The position numbers and the translations under genes were made by a program. DNA of 64,000 nucleotides from positions 186,001-250,000 of the forward strand of contig NZ_BMRZ01000002.1 in the NCBI RefSeq assembly GCF_014648895.1, read 5' to 3'. Source of the stretch: Streptomyces tanashiensis (GTDB lineage Bacteria; Actinomycetota; Actinomycetes; Streptomycetales; Streptomycetaceae). Under the pieces are notes generated by a model that saw only the letters and a program-made list of their open reading frames with translations, did no database searches and was not told the origin of the DNA. Positions 17,094-26,433 of this stretch are shown piece after piece; position 1 is the first letter of the stretch, and each line of letters starts with the position of its first letter.

Positions 17094-18335
17094 TTACGCT
17101 GCGGCCAGGGCCAGGGTCGGTGACTGGCGGGCGGCGCGGACCGCCGGGTACAGGCCCGCCACCGAGCCGATCGCGAGGGTCGCGACGAAGCCCGCCCCGG
17201 CTGCCCAGGGCGGGACCACCCAGGGCAGTCCGCCGGTGGACGCGTACACGGCCGTCGCCGCCGCCCCCATAGCCACGCCCGCGATGCCGCCGAGGCCCGA
17301 CAGCATCAGGGACTCCGTCACGAACTGGATCCTGATCTGGCCTCGCGTCGCGCCGAGCGAGCGGCGGAGGCCGATCTCGTGACGCCGCTCCAGGACCGAG
17401 ATGATCATGGTGTTGGCGACGCCGACACCGCCCACGAGCAGGGCGATCCCGCCGAGCCCGAGAAGCAGCGTGGAGAAGGCGCCCTCGGTCGCCGCCTTCG
17501 CCTTGAGCACCTCGGAAGGGTCGCTCACCGACACGTTCTGCGGGTTCTGCGGATCGATCGTCGGAGCGAGGAGCCGCTGGACCTGCCGGACGGAGGCGTC
17601 CGTGGACCGCTCGTACACCGCGGTCGGATGCCCGTCGAAGCCGAGGAGCCGTTGGGCACTCTCCCAGCCGACCAGCGCCGAGCGCTCGATCTCGGGGGCG
17701 AGCGGCAGGGGGTCGAGGATGCCGACGACGGTGAAGTACCGGTCGTCGATCCAGACCTGCCTGCCAGGCCGGTCGATGCCGAGCCGTTCCGCGGCGACGT
17801 GCCCGAGCACCACGGAGGGGTAACGGCCGTTGGCCGCGTTCAGCCAGGTGCCGGACGCCGTCGTGCCGCGCAGTACGCCGAGCAGTCCCAGGGACGCCGC
17901 CTTCACGGAGATGCCGCCGGTCTCCGCCTCCGGGATCATCTGCGAGCGGCGCACCGTGTGCTGGAGGTCCCCGCTCGCGCCGGCCTTCTCCACGCCCTCG
18001 ATGCGCCCGACCATGCCGACGGCGTCCTTGGGCAGCTTCACCTCCTGCCCGCTGAACATCCCCTCTCCGGGTTTGGCGACCAGCATGTTCGTGCCGAGGG
18101 CGTCGAGCCGCTGGAGCAGCTGCGCCTGGCTGGACGCCGAGATGCCCACCACCGCGATCATCGTCGCGATGCCGATGGCGATCCCGAGCGCCGACAGCAC
18201 CACCCGCACGGGCCGGCTTCGCAGCCCGGCCGAGCCGACGTGCAGGACGTCGCGCGGGCCGAGCCGGCGTGCTGTGAGCGCGACGGCCTGCCGTTCGGTC
18301 GCCTGGGACGCCGTCCGCTTGCGCCTGCCGGGCAT
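17094..18335 (-). CDS. ABC transporter permease, MacB/FtsX type
   Basis: A 413-aa permease: an N-terminal membrane helix (VRVVLSALGIAIGIATMIAV), a large periplasmic-type MacB core domain (residues about 70-280), then three C-terminal helices of the FtsX domain (LLGLGGIALLVGGVGVANTM; SVLERRHEIGLRRSLGATRG; LGGIAGVAMGAAATAVYAST). Such permeases do not form a normal channel but transmit motion to exported peptides or lipids. ATG 18335 overlaps the ATPase stop by one base. It is the last gene of a four-gene export operon (lipoprotein, adaptor, ATPase, permease). Confidence 0.9.
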   Translation of the reverse strand: MPGRRKRTASQATERQAVALTARRLGPRDVLHVGSAGLRSRPVRVVLSALGIAIGIATMIAVVGISASSQAQLLQRLDALGTNMLVAKPGEGMFSGQEVKLPKDAVGMVGRIEGVEKAGASGDLQHTVRRSQMIPEAETGGISVKAASLGLLGVLRGTTASGTWLNAANGRYPSVVLGHVAAERLGIDRPGRQVWIDDRYFTVVGILDPLPLAPEIERSALVGWESAQRLLGFDGHPTAVYERSTDASVRQVQRLLAPTIDPQNPQNVSVSDPSEVLKAKAATEGAFSTLLLGLGGIALLVGGVGVANTMIISVLERRHEIGLRRSLGATRGQIRIQFVTESLMLSGLGGIAGVAMGAAATAVYASTGGLPWVVPPWAAGAGFVATLAIGSVAGLYPAVRAARQSPTLALAAA

Positions 18336-19120
18336 CAGACCACGACCTTTCCCCGGGCCGAGTCCGCGACGACCTTGCCGTCGCGGATCCGGACCGTTCT
18401 CGGCAGGCGCTGCGCGATCTCGGTGTCGTGGGTGATGACCGCGATCGTGGCGCCCTCCTGGTTCAGGGCGTGCAGCAGTTCCATGACCGCCTCGCCCGAG
18501 GCCGTGTCCAGAGCGCCCGTCGGTTCGTCGGCGAGCAGCAGGTCGGGCTGCCCCACGACCGCGCGGGCGATGGCGACGCGCTGTTTCTGGCCGCCGGACA
18601 GCTCGTGCGGCCGGTGCCTCGCACGGTCGGCGAGGCCGACGCGGGCCAGCGCCTCGGTGGCCAGCCTGCGGCGGCGGGCCCGGGGCAGGCCGGAGTAGAG
18701 CAGTCCCTCGGCGACGTTGTCCACGGCGCTGACGCCGGGGGCCAGATGAAAGGCCTGGAAGACGAAGCCGATGTGGCGGGCGCGCAGGGCTGAGAGCCGA
18801 CGGTCGGTGAGGGATGCGACGTGGTGACCCGCGATCGCGACCGTGCCGGCGGTCGGCCGGTCGAGGGTGCCGATGATGTGGAGCAGGGTCGACTTGCCGG
18901 AGCCCGAGGGGCCGACGATGCCGACGAGTTCGCCCTCGCCGATGGTGAGGTCGACGCCGTCGAGCGCGCGGACGCCCCCGGCGTACTCCTTGACGACGCC
19001 TCTGAGCTCGACGACCGGGACGGCGGCGGCAACGAGGGCAGGGCCGGCGATCGGGGGCGGGGTGGGGCCCGGGATCGGGGCAAGGCCGGGGTTCTCGGCG
19101 GATCGCATGGTGTCGGTCAT
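18335..19120 (-). CDS. ABC transporter ATP-binding protein, MacB/LolD type
   Basis: A 261-aa ATPase with Walker A GPSGSGKST (residues 70-78), the Q-loop FVFQAFHLAPGVSAVDNV, signature LSGGQKQRVAIARA, Walker B LLLADEPTGALD and the switch His in AVITHDTEIA. The GALD rather than GNLD variant and the order beside a MacB permease place it in the MacB/LolD export class. An Ala/Pro-rich N-terminal extension of about 35 residues is unusual for the family; a later start near VVELRGVVKEY is possible but has no clear ribosome site. Its stop overlaps the permease start. Confidence 0.92.
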   Translation of the reverse strand: MTDTMRSAENPGLAPIPGPTPPPIAGPALVAAAVPVVELRGVVKEYAGGVRALDGVDLTIGEGELVGIVGPSGSGKSTLLHIIGTLDRPTAGTVAIAGHHVASLTDRRLSALRARHIGFVFQAFHLAPGVSAVDNVAEGLLYSGLPRARRRRLATEALARVGLADRARHRPHELSGGQKQRVAIARAVVGQPDLLLADEPTGALDTASGEAVMELLHALNQEGATIAVITHDTEIAQRLPRTVRIRDGKVVADSARGKVVV

Positions 19121-20265
19121 CAGGACGGCACCCCGACCTTCATGCCTTCGCGCAGTCCGCCGCCGCTGATCTCGACCCTGCCCTGTGCGAACATGCCGAG
19201 CTCGACCTTGACGTCCCTCGCCGCGCCGTTCTCGACGACCTGGACGCCGAAGCCTCCGTCGGGGAGGGCGAGCAGGGCGTTGACGGGTACCGAGAGGACG
19301 TCCCTGCGGGTGTCGCCGGTGAGCTCGACGGTGACCGGGGACTGATCGACGCCCTTGGCCTCGGCCGGGTCGTCGAAGGAGACCGTGATGTCGATCTTCG
19401 GGGTCCTGTCCTGCGGGTCGTCCCCGGCCGACGCGGTCTTGCCGACGGCGGACACCTTTCCCGGCAGCCGGGTTCCGTCCGGCAGCGTGACCTGGACCCG
19501 TGTCCCGGTCTTCGCCGATCCGGCCTGCGAGGCCGGCACCTTGAAGCTCACGACCCGCTCGGATCCGGTCACCGTCAGCACCGGCGAGCCGGGGGTGACC
19601 CGGTCGCCGGGAGCGATCCGGTCGCCGCCGCCGGTGCCCGTGCCGGAGTCGGAGCCGGCGTCCTTGACCCGTACGGCACTGCCCGCGAAGGCGATCCGCT
19701 CCGGGCCGAGGGTGCCGGTCTGCTTCAGGCCGTGGGACTTCTGCCAGCGTTTGACCGCCGCGGCGGTCTTCGCCGTGTACTCCTCGTCGACGTCGAAGCC
19801 GGTGTACCCGAGGGCGGCGAGGTTCTCTTCCAGCTGCCGTACGTCCCTGCCCTTGTCGCCGGTCTTCAGGGGCCGGTACATGGGCTCGTCCCCGTACATC
19901 AGGCGGACGGCCTCGCCGTCGACCTCGTAGAGCCGCTCGTCCCTCTTCACGACGGAGCCGGGCGGGGCGAGCCAGGTGAGGGTGCCGCCCGGTCCTCCGG
20001 CGTTGATCTTTCGTTCCCCGAGGTGACCGAGGGTGCCGTCCTGCTGGGAGCTGTCGGCGAGGTCGCCCCGGGTGACGGGAGCCGTGGCGTGCGGCAGCCC
20101 CTTGGTGCCGGCACGGTCGGCCGCGGGTTTCTCCGGGGTGGCCAGAGCGGTGACGGCGACGCCGCCGCCGGCGATGGCGACGACGGTGAGGAGGGCCATC
20201 CCGAGTCGGCGCCGTCCCAGCGGCCGCCGCTCGCCCGCTTGCGGGTCGGTCGCGTCGCCGCTCAT
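19120..20265 (-). CDS. Peptidoglycan-binding / membrane-fusion adaptor protein of a MacB-type exporter
   Basis: A 381-aa protein with a single N-terminal membrane anchor (LGMALLTVVAIAGGGVAVTA), a HlyD/MacA-like barrel region (LTWLAPPGSVVKRDERLYEV), a PG_binding_1 domain (VRQLEENLAALGYTGFDVDE, then AAAVKRWQKSHGL), and a C-terminal adaptor segment (DVLSVPVNALLALPDGGFGV; ISGGGLREGMKVGVPS). It likely links the exporter to the cell wall. ATG 20265 overlaps the stop of the upstream lipoprotein gene (ATGA), so the two are coupled. The frame is open further upstream, but that is the lipoprotein gene in another frame. Confidence 0.85.
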   Translation of the reverse strand: MSGDATDPQAGERRPLGRRRLGMALLTVVAIAGGGVAVTALATPEKPAADRAGTKGLPHATAPVTRGDLADSSQQDGTLGHLGERKINAGGPGGTLTWLAPPGSVVKRDERLYEVDGEAVRLMYGDEPMYRPLKTGDKGRDVRQLEENLAALGYTGFDVDEEYTAKTAAAVKRWQKSHGLKQTGTLGPERIAFAGSAVRVKDAGSDSGTGTGGGDRIAPGDRVTPGSPVLTVTGSERVVSFKVPASQAGSAKTGTRVQVTLPDGTRLPGKVSAVGKTASAGDDPQDRTPKIDITVSFDDPAEAKGVDQSPVTVELTGDTRRDVLSVPVNALLALPDGGFGVQVVENGAARDVKVELGMFAQGRVEISGGGLREGMKVGVPS

Positions 20266-20759
20266 CGGGCCGCGCCTTCGCACGCCTTGGCCGCCTTGTC
20301 GAACTTCTCCTTCTGCGCGCCCTGCGGTATCGGCATGGCCTGCTGTGCTCCGCCGTCGAACCTCGGGTCGGGCATGTTGAAGCCGCTCTCGCGCATGCAC
20401 TTCGCGTAGGCGAGTGCCTTGTCCTTGTCGGCCTGCGTCGGCTCCTTGCCGAAGCCTGCGCCGCCGGCCTTGCTCGCGCACGCCTTGAACGCCTTCTCCA
20501 TCTTCTCCTTCGACATGCCGTCGCCGCCGATGGTGAGGCCGACTCCGCTCTCGCCCGGCTTGGGCTCGGGCACGTCGAGTCCCTGCTCGCGCAGGCACTT
20601 GCGGTGTTCGAAGGCCTGGTCGGCCTTCTTCCCCTCCTCGTTCACGCTCCCGTCGTCCTTCGCGCCCGGGGCGGTGCCCGAGCAGGCGGTGGCGAACAGG
20701 GCGAGGGCAGCGGCCAGCGAGGGGGCGGCGGCTGTCCGGATGATCCGTCGAATCGTCAT
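20262..20759 (-). CDS. Lipoprotein with duplicated Cys motif, exporter-associated
   Basis: A 165-aa predicted lipoprotein with lipobox LFATAC after a Sec-type signal. The mature part holds a repeated module: KCLREQGLDVPEPKPGESG and KCMRESGFNMPDPRFDGG, each followed by a basic helix and a second Cys (AFKACASKAG; KAAKACEGAAR), so two Cys pairs are likely. Proteins with this KCMRxxGxxxPDP pattern are often found beside MacB-type ABC genes in actinobacteria (from memory). It is the first gene of the four-gene operon and may capture the exported molecule. It is divergent from the two-component system. Confidence 0.75.
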   Translation of the reverse strand: MTIRRIIRTAAAPSLAAALALFATACSGTAPGAKDDGSVNEEGKKADQAFEHRKCLREQGLDVPEPKPGESGVGLTIGGDGMSKEKMEKAFKACASKAGGAGFGKEPTQADKDKALAYAKCMRESGFNMPDPRFDGGAQQAMPIPQGAQKEKFDKAAKACEGAAR

Positions 20760-20848
20760 GCCGCCGAGGCTGCCCCGCGGGCATGTTTCGCTTCTCTCAA
20801 CGGTTCCGTTTACATCGGCGAAAGGTCCCCTTCGGATAGACAGGGGCC

Positions 20849-21504
<656 letters not shown>

Positions 21505-21508
<4 letters not shown>

Positions 21509-22812
21509 ACGGCGTACGGAGGCTCCGCACGTCACTGCACCCGCGCCCCCGCCGGTCCCGGACGCCGGACCTCGACGCACAGCCCGGCCGCATGCTGCCG
21601 TTCCGGAGCGAACGGGCCCGGCTGACGGCCCTCTACACCGGCCTCCTCGTGCTCGCCGGGGCGCTTCTCACCGGAGTCGTGTACGTGCTCGTGGAGGAGG
21701 GCATGTACTCCTCGATCAGCATGGCCGTCACCACGGCCGTGCCGGCGCAGCGGCTGGAACGACTGCCGTCCTCCTGGCAGACCGCCGTCCCCACCGGGGT
21801 GCCGAGCGCCGCGCCCGCGAGCCCCGCACCGAGCAACGCCACCGTCGTCCCGGGCGAGGCGCTGGCGATCACGCGGACGCTCAGCGACGCGGCCGAGTCC
21901 GCGGCCCTCGACCGTCTTCTCACCGTCTCGGTGACCGTCTTCGTCTGCTACGCGATTCTGTCGCTCGCGCTCGCGTGGTGGACTGCGGGCCGGGTGCTCC
22001 GGCCGATCGCCGTCATCACCGAGACCGCCCGCCGCCTCTCCGGTGAGAACCTGCACGAAAGGATCGCCCTCGACGCACCGCCCGGCGAACTCAAGCGGCT
22101 CGCCGACACCTTCGACGGCATGCTCGGCCGCATGGAACGGCTCGTCTCCGCCCAGCAGCGGTTCGCCGCGAACGCCGCCCACGAGCTGCGCACCCCGCTG
22201 GCCGTGCAGAGGGCGGCCGCCGAGATCGGACTCGGCGGAGATCCCTCCCCCGAGCGGGTGGCCCGCATGCGGTCGAAGCTGATCGAGGTCGCGGACACCA
22301 GCGAGCGGATCATCGAGGGGCTCCTGCTCCTCGCAGCCTCCGAGCAGGGTCTCAAGGAACGTCGCCGGGTGGCCGTGGACGCGCTCGCCCGGCAGGTGGT
22401 GGCGGCGCTCGACGACGAGGCGGCGGAGCGGGGTGTGCACATCACCGTCCGGGCCCTGCCGCTGACCATCGACGGGGATCCTGTACTCCTGGAGCGCCTC
22501 CTGCACAATCTGGTCGCGAACGCGGTGCGGCACAACGTCCCCGAGGGTCGGGTCGAGGTGCGCACCGGCCCGGACATCGGCATCGAAGTCGCCAACACCG
22601 GGCCGGTCGTGCCGTCCGCCACGGTCCCTCTGCTCTTCGAGCCCTTCCGGCGCCTCAACGAACGCACCCACGCGCCCGGCGAGGGCGCGGGCCTCGGCCT
22701 GTCGATCGTCGACGCCGTCGCCCGGGCGCACGGGGCCGGGGCAACAGCATCGGCCAACCCGGAGGGGGGCGGCCTGACGGTTCGTGTGGTGTTCCCGCCG
22801 ACCGCGCCGTGA
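21505..22812 (+). CDS. Sensor histidine kinase
   Basis: A 435-aa kinase coupled by a GTGA overlap to the response regulator. Two membrane helices (LTALYTGLLVLAGALLTGVV and LLTVSVTVFVCYAILSLALA) flank an extracytoplasmic loop of about 80 residues rich in Ala and Pro. HAMP follows, then the H-box with His226 (FAANAAHELRTPLAVQ), N-box (LLHNLVANAVRHNV) and G-box (GEGAGLGLSIVDAVARAHGA). It has the complete catalytic set of HisKA/HATPase_c kinases. The sensed signal is unknown; envelope stress would fit the neighbouring exporter. Confidence 0.92.
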
Positions 22813-22876
22813 TGGACAGGGCCGCCCACGTCGCGGACCCTGGACGGCCGAGGTGTGGCCGGTGTGGACGAATGGG

Positions 22877-23680
22877 TCAGCGGGCGAGGAACGGCTCGGT
22901 CAGGTGCGGTGTCGCAAGGTAGAGGGTGTCACCGTTCCGCCGGCGAAGCACCCGTTCCCTTGAGGCCCTGGCCTGCGCCGCATCCTTCTCGTGGGCGTAG
23001 GCGAGTTCCGGGTGGAGCAGCTGGATGGCGTGCACGAGCAGGTCACCGGTGACGGCGACCAGTTCGCGCCGGGACGCGACGAGCACGCTCTGGTGCCCGG
23101 GTGTGTGACCGGGCGTGGCGAGCACGCGTTCGCCGCGGCGCAGAGAGGTCTCGCCATCGAGGAGACGGAGCTGGCCGGTCTTGCGGAGCGGGTCGACCAC
23201 GCGGGATCGCAGGTGCGGGTTGACCTCGTCGATCGCGTCGAGTTCGGCCCGCTGCAGCAGGTACTCGGCGTTCGGGAAGAACGGCCGCGCCTGCGCGCCG
23301 CCGACGACGGCCCAGCCCACGTGATCGGTGTGGAGGTGGGTGAGCACCACGGTGTCCACTTCGGCGGGTTCGATGCCCGCGGCGGCCAGCGAGGCCGGCA
23401 GTTCCCCGGGGACGGGCGCCCAGGAGGCCGCCGGGCTGTCGGCCGGGCCGATTCCCGCGTCGACCAAGGTGACGCCCTGGCTGCTGCGGATCGCGAACGC
23501 GCGGAACTGGAGCCACCACCGCCCGTCGGGGTCGCGCGCCCCGGGATCGAGCCGGTCGGCCGCCGCCCACTGCTCGGTGGTGGCGTCGGGGAACGCCTCC
23601 GACCTGGAGGAGAAGAAGGGGCCCGCGCCGTCGGCGAGCGCCGTGACGGTGTAGGGGCCGACCTGGAGGGAAGGGGGCAT
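22877..23680 (-). CDS. Metallo-beta-lactamase fold hydrolase
   Basis: A 267-aa enzyme with the MBL metal motif VVLTHLHTDHVGW (HxHxDH) at residues about 113-126, a further ligand in LATPGHTPGHQSVLV, and an Asp ligand in VAVTGDLLVHAIQ. It resembles the AHL-lactonase/quorum-quenching-like branch of the superfamily, but branch alone does not fix the substrate. It lies convergent to the histidine kinase gene, 64 bp apart. Confidence 0.85.
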   Translation of the reverse strand: MPPSLQVGPYTVTALADGAGPFFSSRSEAFPDATTEQWAAADRLDPGARDPDGRWWLQFRAFAIRSSQGVTLVDAGIGPADSPAASWAPVPGELPASLAAAGIEPAEVDTVVLTHLHTDHVGWAVVGGAQARPFFPNAEYLLQRAELDAIDEVNPHLRSRVVDPLRKTGQLRLLDGETSLRRGERVLATPGHTPGHQSVLVASRRELVAVTGDLLVHAIQLLHPELAYAHEKDAAQARASRERVLRRRNGDTLYLATPHLTEPFLAR

Positions 23681-23797
23681 CCCGCAGATCGTGCCACCGA
23701 CGGGCGGCCCCGGCCAGACGCGGGATGGTCCCGTTTCCGAGCGGGATGGGAGTCCCGTGACAGCCGGGGACGGTCGCGAGGCGTCCTCGATCGGGGT

Positions 23798-24532
23798 CTA
23801 GCCGGCGGCGAGGGTACGGCCGAGCAGGGGCAGCAGGCGGTCCCAGTGGAGCCTCAGCGCGGCAGGGTTGAAGGCGTCGGTGTCCGACATGGTGAAGCCG
23901 TGGACGGTGCCGGGGTAGATCTCGGAGGTGTAGTCGACACCCCTGGCGTCCAGGGCCCGGTTGAGCTCGCCGAGGGCCTCGGGCGTCAGGTCGGTCTCGG
24001 CATGGCCGAAGTGGACCTGGGCGGTGAGGCCGGAGAGGAGGGAGGGCCCGTCCGCGCCCACAGGGCCGTGGAATCCGGCGAGGGCGGCCACCTGGTCGGG
24101 GTGGGCCGCGGCGGTGCGCGTGGCCAGGAGTCCGCCGATGCAGTAGCCGGTCACCGCGACCGGCCCGGCGCTGACCTCGGGCTGGGCGCTGAGAAACCTG
24201 AGGTAGGCGTCGGCGTCTCGGAGGACGCGGTCGGCGGTGTGCGCCTCGATCAGGGGCATCAGTTGGGCGAAGATCGCGGACCGGGCCTCTTCACCGATGT
24301 ACCGGGGAAGTGCGATCAGCGGTGCGGGACCGTGCCGGTAGAAGATGTGGGGGACGAGCACGTAGTACCCGTGCCCGGCCAGTTCGCGGGCCATCTCCCG
24401 CAGCGCGGGCCGGACACCGAAGCCGTCCGGGTACATCAGCACCCCTGGGTGCCGCACACCGTGGTCGGGGAAGGCGGCGAACGCATCGGCCTGACCGTCG
24501 GCGGTGGGAATCAGCAGCGTGTTGACGGGCAT
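23798..24532 (-). CDS. Dienelactone hydrolase family protein
   Basis: A 244-aa alpha/beta hydrolase starting MPVNTLLIPTADGQADAFAA. The nucleophile elbow is GYCIGG (Cys, as in dienelactone hydrolase), the acid is likely in VHFGHAETDLTPEAL and the His in YPGTVHGFTMSD. The sequence GVLMYPDGFGVRPALREMAR is the usual DLH N-terminal strand and oxyanion region. It is a single gene; the substrate, lactone or ester, is unknown. Confidence 0.88.
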   Translation of the reverse strand: MPVNTLLIPTADGQADAFAAFPDHGVRHPGVLMYPDGFGVRPALREMARELAGHGYYVLVPHIFYRHGPAPLIALPRYIGEEARSAIFAQLMPLIEAHTADRVLRDADAYLRFLSAQPEVSAGPVAVTGYCIGGLLATRTAAAHPDQVAALAGFHGPVGADGPSLLSGLTAQVHFGHAETDLTPEALGELNRALDARGVDYTSEIYPGTVHGFTMSDTDAFNPAALRLHWDRLLPLLGRTLAAG

Positions 24533-24899
24533 GGAACGGATTCTCCTGTCGTGGTTGATGAGGGGAGCCTGTGATCAACACGACGAGGCGGAGCCCGCGA
24601 AGCAGCGCAGGATCCTCGTTCGGACATCGGGCACGCACCGGCCCGTGCGGTGCTCAGGAGAGCACCGGGTCACCCATCCGTGTGTGGCGCGATGCCGTCC
24701 CGGTAGTCATGCCCGCAACTTAGCCCACCGTCTGAAGCCGGCGCCAACCACTTCTGCTCTGCGTGCGGTTGGCGGGATGGGACTCGGCGGGCTCATGGAT
24801 GCCCCCTTCCGGACGCGAGGGGGCATCCACGTCCCTGCCGACGCGCGGTCTCCTCACCGCCGTCCCGGGTCCGGCGATGGCACCCGTTCACTCACGCTG
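24533..24899. other. Intergenic region, 367 bp, no gene
   Basis: It holds the promoter side of the hydrolase gene (start 24532) and, at 24797-24828, the terminator of the GH16 gene. No supported coding sequence was found between these. Confidence 0.55.
24797..24828 (-). terminator. Terminator after the GH16 gene
   Basis: GGATGCCCCCT (24797-24807) pairs perfectly with AGGGGGCATCC (24818-24828), an 11-bp stem with a 10-nt loop, about 70 bp beyond the GH16 stop at 24900 (minus strand). Confidence 0.75.
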
Positions 24900-26348
24900 T
24901 CAGGAGGCGGGGACCTCGTCGACGAAGGTCGTTCCGGCGCCGCGCAGGGAGGCGATCTCCGTGGCGACCTGGGCCGGGGTGAGGGCCTGGTCCTTGACGT
25001 GCAGGACGTAGTCGACCTGCTGGTCGTAGGCCCGCGGGGTGGTCGACGTCTGGCCGTTGAGGTCGATCAGCCACTGGTTGAAGTTGATGGACATGGGCCG
25101 TTCGGGCAGATAGGCGGCGTCATGCGTACCGAAGAGCGCGCCGTCGATGTAGTAGGTGATCCTGCTGTGGTCGATGGTCACGACGAGGTCGTGCCAGCCG
25201 GCGAAGCTCTGTCGGCTCTCGCTGTGCTGGTTGACCGCCTGCCAGGGGTCGGGGTTGTAGGTCTCCCACGAGGTCGTGTAGAGGATGTTGGCCGGCTCGC
25301 CCCAGCCGCCGTTGGGCAGGTACTCGAAGTCGTACTCGGCGTAGTCGTCCGCCATGGGGGCCTTGAGGTCGTTGATGGTGAAGAAGGTCTGCACGATGCG
25401 GTCGCCGTCGGGCCCGTACTTGGGGGCGTCGGAGAACTTCACACGGGCCGCGTACGTCCCGTTCTTGAACTTGCTCGCCTTGGTGAGGACTTCGGTGTGG
25501 GTGGTGCTGGAACCGGTGCCGGCACTGGACGTCTCCAGGTTCATCACCGTGTTGCCGCTCTGGTTGACGAAGGTGACCTTGGAGGGGTCCCAGGTGGCGC
25601 CGGGGACCCCGGGGCCGCCGGAGTTGGAGCGGACGTTCCATCCGTGGGATGCCAGGGCCGGGTCGGTGTGCGAGGTGTAGGAGAAGTCGTCGAAGAGCGT
25701 CTCACCGCCGCCGGTCGGCGGGTCGGTGGGCGGGTCGGTCGGGGTCGGCGGGTCCGTCGGCTCGTTCCCGGCGGGGGCGGTGCCCCACACGATGGTGCCG
25801 CCTGCCTGCGCGGTGACCTTGGGCCAGTCGGCGTAGGTGGTCTGGGTGCCGCCGAAGGAGTAGTCGTCGCTCTGGTTCAGGGGCTGCCAGGTCGACTGGT
25901 AGAAGCGCAGCTGCATGTCGCCGGTGTCGGCGCCGGGAGCGAGGGAGCCGGCAGCGGGGGTGAAGCCGATCTCCAGGTAGCGGTCGGCCGTCGCCGTGGG
26001 GTGGGCGAGCGTACCGAAGGTTCCGGTGATCACCGAGCAGCCCTTCACCGCCCAGGAGCAGGCGAAGCGGTACGAGGCGTTCGGCGAGTCGGCCTTGAAG
26101 TAGTAGCGGACCTTCACCTGACTCAGCTGTACGGCGCTGGTTCCGGTGTTGCGCACCTTGAGCCACGGCTCGGTCTGGTCGGCGGTGGCACCGCCGGCGC
26201 CGGTGCGGTACTGGACGACCAGGCCGTCGCCCGCGGAGGCTGAGGCGGACGCGGTGGTGAGGGGAAGGGTCGCGAGGGCAGCGCTGCCGACGAGGGCGGT
26301 CAGGGCGAGGGCGGCGCGCGTGGTGCGGGAGGTCGTACGGCTACTCAT
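24900..26348 (-). CDS. Secreted glycoside hydrolase family 16 enzyme with CBM3-like domain
   Basis: A 482-aa secreted protein. Signal peptide about 1-40; residues about 41-190 look like a family 3 carbohydrate-binding module (VQYRTGAGGATADQTEPWLK; VRYYFKADSPNASYRF); a Pro/Thr linker (NEPTDPPTPTDPPTDPPTGG) follows; then a GH16 jelly-roll with the catalytic E338-Y-D340-F-E342 motif (AEYDFEYLPNGGWG). GH16 enzymes cut beta-1,3/1,4-glucans, galactans or related polymers; the exact bond is not predictable. I chose ATG 26348 because AAGGAA precedes it. It lies 85 nt behind the GH20 gene and probably belongs to the sugar-uptake operon. Confidence 0.88.
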   Translation of the reverse strand: MSSRTTSRTTRAALALTALVGSAALATLPLTTASASASAGDGLVVQYRTGAGGATADQTEPWLKVRNTGTSAVQLSQVKVRYYFKADSPNASYRFACSWAVKGCSVITGTFGTLAHPTATADRYLEIGFTPAAGSLAPGADTGDMQLRFYQSTWQPLNQSDDYSFGGTQTTYADWPKVTAQAGGTIVWGTAPAGNEPTDPPTPTDPPTDPPTGGGETLFDDFSYTSHTDPALASHGWNVRSNSGGPGVPGATWDPSKVTFVNQSGNTVMNLETSSAGTGSSTTHTEVLTKASKFKNGTYAARVKFSDAPKYGPDGDRIVQTFFTINDLKAPMADDYAEYDFEYLPNGGWGEPANILYTTSWETYNPDPWQAVNQHSESRQSFAGWHDLVVTIDHSRITYYIDGALFGTHDAAYLPERPMSINFNQWLIDLNGQTSTTPRAYDQQVDYVLHVKDQALTPAQVATEIASLRGAGTTFVDEVPAS

Positions 26349-26369
26349 CCGACAGATTCCTTTCCTTCG

Positions 26370-26389
26370 CTCCCGCCGGCCGGCGGGAG
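26370..26389. other. 20-bp perfect palindrome between GH20 and GH16 genes
   Basis: CTCCCGCCGG followed directly by CCGGCGGGAG, 22 nt upstream of the GH16 start. It can form a hairpin or bind a dimer. Within a likely operon it may be a partial terminator or an mRNA-stabilising hairpin rather than an operator. Confidence 0.5.
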
Positions 26390-26433
26390 AGATCGGGGGG
26401 TGGGGCGGGGGGTGCGGCGGGGGTGCGAGCACT